A DNA stretch of 26,716 nt from a virus. Positions 10,501 to 16,300 of this stretch are shown in pieces (the stretch's first letter is position 1; every line of letters begins with the position of its first letter). A program made the position numbers and the translations under genes. Under the pieces are notes generated by a model, which was given only the letters and a program-made list of their open reading frames with translations, ran no database searches and was not told the DNA's origin. Location: positions 1-26,716 of IMG/VR virus record IMGVR_UViG_3300032050_000688, one strand, 5' to 3'.

Positions 10501-12272
10501 TAAAAGGTAAAATTGAAACTGAGTCAACTCCATTTGACCAAGGCGAGCAAGAGATCCAGCAAGAGCTTGATGCAGATGTAGACTCAAGCACAGAAGATCT
10601 AGATGTTCCTGAAGGTCTATTGTCAGCTCCAGACGCTAATGGAAAAAATGTTTTTGCAGGCGTAAAGGTTGCTGATAAAGACGGAGTAATTGGAACTGTA
10701 ATCGGAGTAAATAAGCAAAATTACGCAAGAGTAGATTTTGGAAACGGAACTGTTAAGTGGCGTTCAGTTAAAACATTGAAATCTACAGGAGAGCTTGATG
10801 AGAACTTCCAAGGATCTACAGTAAAGGTAAGCGGAGGTAAGTCTACCGGAGCAGGCGCGCCACCAGTTATCGTTGATAGTCCAGCAGACTGGAAACTATC
10901 AAACTTTGAAAATGTACCCGCACTTCCTGACGCAATCGCAAGAGTTTTAGACACAACTGACAAGAACGCCGGAATGCGCGGAGCTTCAGTTGCAGTGGAT
11001 GCAGACTCCATTGAAGATCTTGATGTTCGTGTAATTCATGTTAAGGATGAGAATGGCGTTGATAACATTCAACTAAAGTTTAAGCTCACAAACTGGGCAG
11101 GAAAACAAAGAGTAGCTGAAATAGCTAAGATGACTCCTTCTGAGCAAGCAGAAAATGGAATTCAAGTTAGCCCGATGAAAATTCAAAGAATTGACGTCGA
11201 CAAGGACGGTGTTGGACAAATCTCTAGCACAGAGACTGCCTACACTAACGGTGCAGGTAGAACTTACACAATTACCACTGAGGACGGAATTGTTATTAAG
11301 ATTCATCGCGCAAACGCTGATGGTTCTGATACCTTTGGTAAAGGATATGGACAGAGCCCTGCCCGTGCGTTTCATAATACAGTTCAAATTCAAGCACCGG
11401 TTGATGCAACCGAGGACCAGATTGCAAATGCCTTAAAAATTGCTGGTGTCAGCGAGGTTCGTCCAGCTACACCGGCTGACTCAAAGATTCTTGTCGAGAA
11501 TCGCCTGATGAGTATATTTGATGCAAAGACAGATGCAAACACAAACCCTAAAGGTGAAAAGAGAGCAGAAAGCTTAGCAAAGGTAAAGGACAAGTGGGGT
11601 CTAACTGTAGACGACGTTATTGTTACCACGGGTGCCTCTGGAAGAATAGAGTACCGTCTTTCTCCAGAAGGAGCAAAAAAGATCTGGGAGGCGACAGGAA
11701 AACCTGCAGTTATTAACCACAGTCTTCGTAATCCAGGGATTCTTTCCTACACCATGACGGAAGAGGAGAAGGACAAAGCAATGACCGATTGGATTGTTGG
11801 TCTTATTGACAATCCTCAAGGAGGTCTACTTTCAACGACAGCTCGATGGACAGAAGGCGTTGGCGTTCATGGCCAGTCAAGCGCAAGAGACATCGAGACC
11901 GGAGGAGCAGACTACGTATTTACTCGTCCTTCTAGCAATGACGGCAAGAAAAGATACGGGACTAGCGATTACGTACCTACCCTGTATTTTGATCCTTTAA
12001 AGTTGTATGAACGTCTAGACTTTTACGCAAACTACACTGATAAGTTTGGGGCACGTCAAAAGAACAAGGATGTTATCTCTGCGGCAAAGGTTGGAGCCTA
12101 CGAGGTTATGTTCAAACATCGCCTTGCCTGGGAAGATCTTGACGTTATGGTAGTTTCTAAGAGAGTTCACACAGGAGTAATTGAGGGACTAAAGGCTCGA
12201 GGAATTACAACAATTGGTGGTCGTCCAATCGAGGAGGTTATCATTATTGAAACAGGAGAGACTAAGACATGA
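4509..12272 (+). CDS. Giant (2,587 aa) multidomain protein: ADP-ribosyltransferase + kinase-like + C-terminal ART-like
   Basis: The GTG at 4509 is preferred because AAGGAG lies at 4493-4498. The protein is highly acidic and mosaic. Residues 103-200 hold DLLPVGHPNS and helices; 207-213 RDRLGRW; 228-290 a small beta barrel-like segment. Residues 667-700 are an acidic (Ser3Glu6) then Lys/Pro-rich stretch. Residues about 870-1070 are an R-S-ExE ADP-ribosyltransferase (R963, S989-F-S991, E1035-Q-E1037). Residues about 1220-1450 are a HipA/PI-kinase-like core (K1252, E1263, D1331, N1339, D1352). Residues 1608-1668 and 2048-2093 are KOW/SH3-like modules, with a Pro/Thr linker at about 1675-1708. A C-terminal domain (about 2370-2587) contains GGADYVFTR. 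Its place between portal and protease suggests a capsid-internal protein that may be ejected into the host. The N-terminal function is unknown. No frameshift is seen. Confidence 0.88.
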   Translation: MYELINDILTRRENTVVVKPKFRGAKKTLRQSVLELAATENKKVTAERRVSTQSVLAVAERSLSKTAHLDDKTRKFIAYKEVSSFISLAQTGELPSGSKISCFDLLPVGHPNSTSRNAMTASALRHARSRWIAADPRIDDEAREIVAAAYFYDKDSVEYAHAITSLQVLIAGGVPREVYLTALTAAFSFGDGNSSAARRLRANLQWRDRLGRWIEMGRGIGFKINIGGNNVPINGKFVGVDGNRGLVQVKGDPNLPDGIYPVESSNAQEYKALLPDSVAGKLKGKLSSILEKRAQIFSKEDMIKMRMDAPAGWKKNEDGSFGSDDDYIVEESDGKLALFRKDKNGDKGTQVGEPVDDWAQIQDLANADEEDYDKFKRIMSSPSNKDVLPGSEEDPYDKLNPSAKAVLEEQKAKKAKDKAFFEEKKKKYNEDVDKFEEMFEQGKDIEGRDIPEGWELGISKYSTDGAPEIRTFQKLVPSADGKNQVQVIAEIDDKGKIKFGHRANWFNKDEQGFEGYDTWEEVEARIPDVVKWVGDSKSLQHDPADPWFKETIPVPRAGDDEPVAKIEAKDIGEFPGPEDQEGPIIVRDLPKKEEPVASKFTPSKNAWKLQSPEKFEPEGRVDDEQSPDFSDDPEVLANKFGEDALVDAFIQAIVGKKDYALDLLDDSSSEEEEEEVDEDGKPIKKPKKKGPGAPKKQPEKPIVGLGVGALDFKGGEEWIPAEAIYLALKKQGYDADLLLAQLYDTGLGESKNQDLLKSLRKEETVEMQTPLLDAIDPDDADAIARANVDVALADSGSAVVSQLLELNRSGEPNAKIVELAAAIRNAKGASAGSKDEKISEDLQKLLDDYIGGALDPDASPEDKQAFQALWATITALDEGISDGVEETRLALGVFDAIKKYNGSAEWPEVQEFFKKNGSINDLIKSKQAIIDGRESIDSDTSFAGAFFRLMVESSRYNQTSLYRGIQVPNDSPLLEKIRNGEVLAFDARSFSMDQNLARVFSGGLNSVKDKTAVVFTIRPEKGRSVDLSRLSPFEEQEHRVLGNFKIVKVKESKNSAGKTVLEVEIETLSKRDAVLSGLDSDYENLLMETNESPEMPEGYHKIDPARYESRADQEYPENFEDKPNAVARSYPREKLAPAFRAAIEDGSGEVILKVDDEKEVTVAVELIRDALQIQGVDTNALLEDIANADPDAEVTNEEADAVEESSENPVNAIVEEANTEYDMQNWKKVGPQLGSNEGGFYEDAEGNRYYVKTPKSDLHAENEVLAAALYKLLGVDAADLGIASADDGVKKTFSPDIIGSKQDLQEKLNDPEYLAKLQEGFAVDAWLGNWDVAGLGFDNVMSDGDGNPVRVDPGGALLFRAMGKPKGSLFGNDVNELDTLRDPNMNPQSAAIFGSMTDEQQKESARKLLNISNDDIDSMVDGIVSNPEAAQEIKDKLKARRKFILDRYDLLSEDSSTLIENVDVEDENDKDPEAVSTPEGKSKEIDSRLDTARSWAEEYALDENMLASARKKFQAVADQIDKVLVDWRNGEISDEELPGVLDELRDLADFGKIGDDTELLNNIDDLDEQLMNLKEYIEEENKKNAPDKVEVEEPAKSADPVPTESVTNPYKDKNGTPIEPGAKLRYEKKGVVLEGVFVKYDKSVQYVQVKFPDEKKARAMSTKYLTVITDGDDGGGGESPKAPEPSPAPTSAPDPTPTPSVEPDADDLVDEKKEPKQDDIGQFDTTAKLTEDGKKVRVSFVVDGNRPFNPNSDTGPNSYEEVLPYAVDSKLDVDGVDEVTVEIPLEKMDEFLKTYQSFFNEKLVPEEFYGDLYEKSPKKLQAHSQMIKDLLDQQGTKISDEKANQIRDAIDQEGLVDWSEADDADIISAITDIVAPGIVDISEEIATGEASKEEKKEEPKPEESKSEEPGPFFDKDLNKAAQLVANLYQYGGLKSEDLVGVNPELGAIAVNVDGQILVFDGPNDKYTTIEDADKDFYAGGDGAVFGWREPTTAEQVDLKGKIETESTPFDQGEQEIQQELDADVDSSTEDLDVPEGLLSAPDANGKNVFAGVKVADKDGVIGTVIGVNKQNYARVDFGNGTVKWRSVKTLKSTGELDENFQGSTVKVSGGKSTGAGAPPVIVDSPADWKLSNFENVPALPDAIARVLDTTDKNAGMRGASVAVDADSIEDLDVRVIHVKDENGVDNIQLKFKLTNWAGKQRVAEIAKMTPSEQAENGIQVSPMKIQRIDVDKDGVGQISSTETAYTNGAGRTYTITTEDGIVIKIHRANADGSDTFGKGYGQSPARAFHNTVQIQAPVDATEDQIANALKIAGVSEVRPATPADSKILVENRLMSIFDAKTDANTNPKGEKRAESLAKVKDKWGLTVDDVIVTTGASGRIEYRLSPEGAKKIWEATGKPAVINHSLRNPGILSYTMTEEEKDKAMTDWIVGLIDNPQGGLLSTTARWTEGVGVHGQSSARDIETGGADYVFTRPSSNDGKKRYGTSDYVPTLYFDPLKLYERLDFYANYTDKFGARQKNKDVISAAKVGAYEVMFKHRLAWEDLDVMVVSKRVHTGVIEGLKARGITTIGGRPIEEVIIIETGETKT
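6516..6533 (+). repeat. GAA trinucleotide run (six units), coding for Glu6
   Basis: Six tandem GAA codons encode residues 670-675 of the giant protein, directly after three Ser codons and before a Lys/Pro-rich stretch. It is a simple repeat inside a charged, probably disordered linker and could vary in length by slippage. Confidence 0.85.
7130..7720 (+). other. Domain: R-S-ExE ADP-ribosyltransferase (VIP2/C3-like)
   Basis: Within the giant protein, the three catalytic elements of arginine-type ADP-ribosyltransferases occur in order and at normal spacing. They are LYRGI (R963, NAD binding), DARSFSMD (the S-T-S position, here S-F-S at 989-991) and FEEQEHRV (ExE at 1035-1037). A helical N-lobe precedes them (about residues 870-955). 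All key residues are present, so the domain is probably active. By family knowledge the R-S-ExE set with E at the first Glu position usually marks arginine-directed transferases. Phage enzymes of this kind (T4 Alt is the model) travel in the head and modify host RNA polymerase or ribosomal proteins; the target here is unknown. Confidence 0.88.
8169..8880 (+). other. Domain: HipA/PI-kinase-like catalytic core
   Basis: Within the giant protein, residues about 1220-1450 show kinase landmarks in order. RYYVKTPKSD contains the ATP-binding Lys (K1252). HAENEVLAAALYKLLGV contains the helix-C Glu (E1263). GNWDVAGLGFDNV is a catalytic loop with D1331 and N1339. PVRVDPGGALLFR is the metal-binding Asp (D1352) in a D-P-G-G variant of the DFG motif. 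This layout is closer to HipA and phosphoinositide 3/4-kinase-like enzymes than to eukaryote-like protein kinases. Such domains are known in phage polyvalent proteins. The substrate is not predictable from sequence. The family call rests on motif order, with no alignment run. Confidence 0.7.
11610..12269 (+). other. Domain: C-terminal ART-like fold (PARP/DarT-like pattern), putative
   Basis: The last 200 or so residues of the giant protein carry VINHSLRN (H2404), LLSTTARWTEGVGVHGQSS, GGADYVFTR (about 2465) and YEVMFKHRLAWEDLDVMVV (E2532), ending in ARGITTIGGRPIEEV. I recall a very similar C-terminal segment in other actinophage giant head proteins. The order (His on a first strand, an I/L-L-S-T helix entry, a G-x-x-Y-V-F strand resembling the PARP GxYF turn, then a Glu beginning an E-V-x-F strand) is what an H-x-E ADP-ribosyltransferase would show. 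That fold assignment is inference and needs a structure prediction. Confidence 0.4.
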
Positions 12273-13333
12273 TGAATAAGTTAAAGCTTACAGACGAGGC
12301 CGCGTGGAAGACAGACGAAGGCTTTCTAGCCGGACCAGCGGTTCTTGTTGCTAACACTGAAAACGGTTCAGCCATGCTTAAGCCTATCTATGGACTTCAC
12401 ATCGAAGAGCTTGACGGTAGCCCACATGTTGGAGCAGCTACCATTGAAGGTATACGCTACTACCCTCTTGTTCGCGCGGAGGATGTTCGCGTAAGTGCAA
12501 TTAGAGGAGACATAACATTCTCAAGTTACGGTACTATTTATACGGTAAGGGCATTTCAAGATATTGATGGTAGATGGGCTTCTCGTCTAAAAACCGTCGT
12601 TCCTGCTGAGGCGTTAGAGGAGATATACATGGCAGAGGTAAAGTTGGCGTTTACTCCGAACGCTCCTGCTCTTGATGACAGTTTATATGCGGCAATTGAC
12701 AGTGAGTCAGACGAGGTTAAATATCTTGTGTATTCATCTGAGGCTGGAATGTACACCCGCTCAAATCGTGGCTGGTTTAAGTTGCCGGTTGATGACGAGT
12801 CACTTGATGGCCTAGAGGTTCACGAGGTAACTCCTAAGTTTACTAAGATATTTGATATGGCAGAAGGAAATGAGGAAATTCTTACCTCAAAGGACACTGC
12901 CCAATACGCAGGCGAGGAGTCAGAGCCGATTACCGCGGCAGCTGAGTCAAACCCAGATTGCCCACCAGCAACACAGGACATCAAAGTTAATCTTGAAAAT
13001 CGTGAATACGCGATTAAAAATGCTGGATACGGCCCATTGAATCCAAACGAACCAAATGATGAGTTTTGGGAAGAAAAAGGAAAGCGCTGGGGCGTTGACG
13101 CTGATGAGGCACGAAAGAGTACATGTGCCAACTGTGTAATGTTTATTCGTACACCAAGCATGCTTGACTGTATTTCATCTGGAATTCAGCAAGGCGGATC
13201 CTCTAGTGATGATGCCTGGGACGCAGTTGATACTGCAGAACTTGGTTACTGCGAGGCTTTAGATTTTAAGTGTGCTGCTTCTCGTACTTGTAGCGCGTGG
13301 GTAGTCGGCGGACCCATTACGGAGGAAGAATAA
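12269..13333 (+). CDS. Cys-rich virion-region protein, possible metal-binding C-terminal domain
   Basis: A 354-residue protein. The ATG at 12269 overlaps the preceding stop (ATGA), and a second in-frame ATG follows at 12272; the short overlap supports coupled translation. Residues 1-215 are beta-rich and unfamiliar. At 219-226 stands EPITAAAE, a motif shared with neighbouring head proteins, which then leads into a distinct C-terminal domain. That domain has seven cysteines: C231, C286 and C289 (CANC), C301, C328 (GYCEAL), C335 and C341 (RTCSAW). The arrangement WGVD, CxxC, DCI, GYC, FKC, RTCSAW recurs in head-region proteins of marine and actinobacterial phages as I recall, and resembles a small iron-sulfur (HiPIP-like) or zinc module. 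The metal is not determinable here. The gene overlaps no protease coding sequence if the protease starts at 13336. Confidence 0.82.
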   Translation: MMNKLKLTDEAAWKTDEGFLAGPAVLVANTENGSAMLKPIYGLHIEELDGSPHVGAATIEGIRYYPLVRAEDVRVSAIRGDITFSSYGTIYTVRAFQDIDGRWASRLKTVVPAEALEEIYMAEVKLAFTPNAPALDDSLYAAIDSESDEVKYLVYSSEAGMYTRSNRGWFKLPVDDESLDGLEVHEVTPKFTKIFDMAEGNEEILTSKDTAQYAGEESEPITAAAESNPDCPPATQDIKVNLENREYAIKNAGYGPLNPNEPNDEFWEEKGKRWGVDADEARKSTCANCVMFIRTPSMLDCISSGIQQGGSSSDDAWDAVDTAELGYCEALDFKCAASRTCSAWVVGGPITEEE

Positions 13334-13335
13334 AA

Positions 13336-16300
13336 GTGGTAAACGTACTCGGAGTTAGAGACTCACTAGTTCTATTTCAAAGTGGAGACAGTGGAGTTGT
13401 AATTGACAAGGACGTTAATCTTGTCGTTGAGACTGGTGACGCTGAGGCATTGTTTGCCTCAAGTAGCTGGAATCCTAACTCTGAAGAGATTTCACAGTCA
13501 ATGTTTGATCTTGCGCACGGCGCACTTGCAAATTTAGAAATTAAGGTAATTGTTGCATCAGGTCGTCTCTACACAATTCCTCGTGGAGTACAAGTTGAAG
13601 CAAAGAAGGCGCTTGAATGGCGCAAGGAACATAAGAGAGGAGGGACACCCGTTGGCCTCAACACCGCGCGCACTCTTTCTAAGGGAGGGCAAATTGGAAT
13701 CGAAAAAGTTAGGCATATTGCGAAGTATTTTCCGCGCCATGAGATTGATAAGAAGGCGGAAGGGTGGCAACCAGGTGAGAAGGGCTTTCCTTCTCGCGGG
13801 CGTATTGCGTGGGCTCTCTGGGGCGGGGATGCTGGATGGCGATGGGCGCAAGCAATCGTCGAAAGAGAAAACAAAAAATCTTTAACTGCTGATGGCTATG
13901 GTCTTCCTGGATATGAACAAGACCCTAACGAATATGAGGCTCCTCGTCTTTACACATCAGATTTAGACGCGTTTAAAGAAGCAATGGAAAAACCAGAAAT
14001 TGTTTCTCCAGAATTTATTGCCCGCGTAAGACTTGATGGATCTGGCATTGACCGTCTTTACAAGATTGATCTTGATGGAAGCGTTTTTGTTTGGGATGGA
14101 TCTGGCTGGGACACATTAGGACTTTATGGTGCAGATATTTACGCATATGACAACGCACTTGATGATAATGAAGATATTTACGTTGAAAAATCTCACGTTG
14201 TAATTGATCCTGATTCTGCAATAATCATAGCTGCACGACTACAACTAAATCCTGACCGTTGCGTAATGGTAGAGGACATTGACTACGATGAGGCTCAACT
14301 TGCTGCCCGCGCAATGAACGAGGTTGACTGGGAGTACGTTGATAGCGCAATGACTGCTGCTGGAGAACAGTCTACAGCACCAGTAACTGATGGAGAGTAT
14401 TCTCCAGAGGAACGCTCAAAGAATGCAGCTCGCCAAGTTCGCGATGCATCAGGCCGCTTTGCTTCACAAGGCTCTCGCGTTGTTGTTGGTGGTGACGTGC
14501 AAAATGGTGTTGGTACTATTCGTGCGATTAACCCTGAGTCAAGCACGGTAAAGGTTCAATTTGACAACGGAACAATGGCAGACGTTCCAGCAGCAAGCAC
14601 TGAGAAGGTTGACAAGTACATTGGTGCAATCTCAAGAGAGACTATAGAAACTCCAGGATTTGATACTACGGGAATACTTGCTCAACCACGTACTCCAATT
14701 GACCGTCCAGATGTTCAGATTCCTGGAACTCTTCCAGCACTTCGCCCAAGTGATATGTCTGAGATTGTTAACAATTGGCCAGCGTGGGTTAAATCGCAAA
14801 GAGATCAATTTAAGGGTGCGGATTCTGCTACTCCAACTTCAGCTCCAGCACCATCGTCTAATCTAAAGACTTCTCCAACAGGTACACCACCTTCTGTGCC
14901 TACAAGCCCAGGTGGTTCTCCAATCTCTTCACAGGCTAAACCTGACCGCGCGGAAACTCGCTGGTATGACGAATCAAAGATTCCTGATGATAGAACTGAC
15001 AAGATGAAGGACTTGATGAAGACAACTGGCGATAAACTTACGCTAGATGCCTATGATCATCCTTTATTAAAGAACTTCTTAAACAAGACGGTAAAAACAA
15101 AGTCTGGAGAAACGTTAAAGCCAAATCAGCTTTGGTATCAGCCTATCGCGCCAGCAGTTAGAGGCGCGGCAGCAGCAGAAGAATTAACACCAGATAACTC
15201 TGACGTTCAACCTCTATTTATGGCACTTGTATCTCCAGATGATCCTCGTGCGGTTATGGATTTAGTTGCTCTTGTCCCAGCAAACTCAAAATCAACTCTT
15301 CCAATGACATACAAAAGAGCTGAAGGCAAGTGGGTTCGTGATGAGGGAATTCTAGGAGATCTAAACTCAGCAACTCCTCCTCCAGTGGTCCCTCTCGACA
15401 GTGCTACTCTTCAAGATGTGCTAAAGCAAATTGACACCAACACTGTTACTGCATCCGTCGTTGTGTCTGAGACATTAGATCACATTCTTACAGTCTTATG
15501 GGGACCAACACTTGTTGCTGCTGGCGGACTTGACCGTAACCGTGGAAACGCTGAAAAGCTTCGTCGCTATTGGACAGTTGGTAAGGGCGGTCTAAAGATT
15601 CGTTGGAATACTGGCGGAGACTGGACCCGTTGTGTTCGTCAGCTATCTAAGTATCTTGGACCTCGTGCAAAAGGATATTGTTCTCTTCGTCATAAGGAGA
15701 TGACCGGAATGTGGACAGGTGATAAAAAACATCGTCAGCTTTATGGACGTAAAGGCCGTGGACGTAATGCATTTAGCAATGATGTTATTGCAACGTCTGA
15801 GGAGATTATCGAGAGAGCCGCGTTAAATGCTCGCGCAAGAGACGCGCGTGTCCGTATGGGACTAGTCGCGTCTATTGAAGGATACAAGGGATCAGCTTTT
15901 AAGATGCCTCTTGTTATTCCTGAAGAGATCGAGTCTGGTGACGGTCGTAAGTTCCGTAAAAACGCAATTGATATGCGCGAACTACCGCTTCCTTTAATGT
16001 GGCAGATTAAGACTGGTGAAGGTCACATGGGATCAGTTGTAGTTGGTCGCATTGATCAAATGGAAAGAACTGACCAAGGCATTGGAAATGCCTATGGAGT
16101 ATTTGATACTGGTGAATATGGCAAGGAAGCAGAACGTCTTGTTCGCGAAGGTTTTATCCGTGGAATTTCAGCTGACATGGATATGTTTGAAGCCAAGGAA
16201 GAAAAAATAGAAGCTGGAGACGATACAGAAGGCAAGGTAGGTAATGGTAAGATTGACATTACTAAAGCACGAGTTATGGGAGTTACTATCGTGCCTAAGC

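Noticed and set aside
13297-13335. Upstream ATG start for the protease
   Set aside because: It lies inside the preceding gene without a ribosome binding site; GTG 13336 follows GGAGGAAG.
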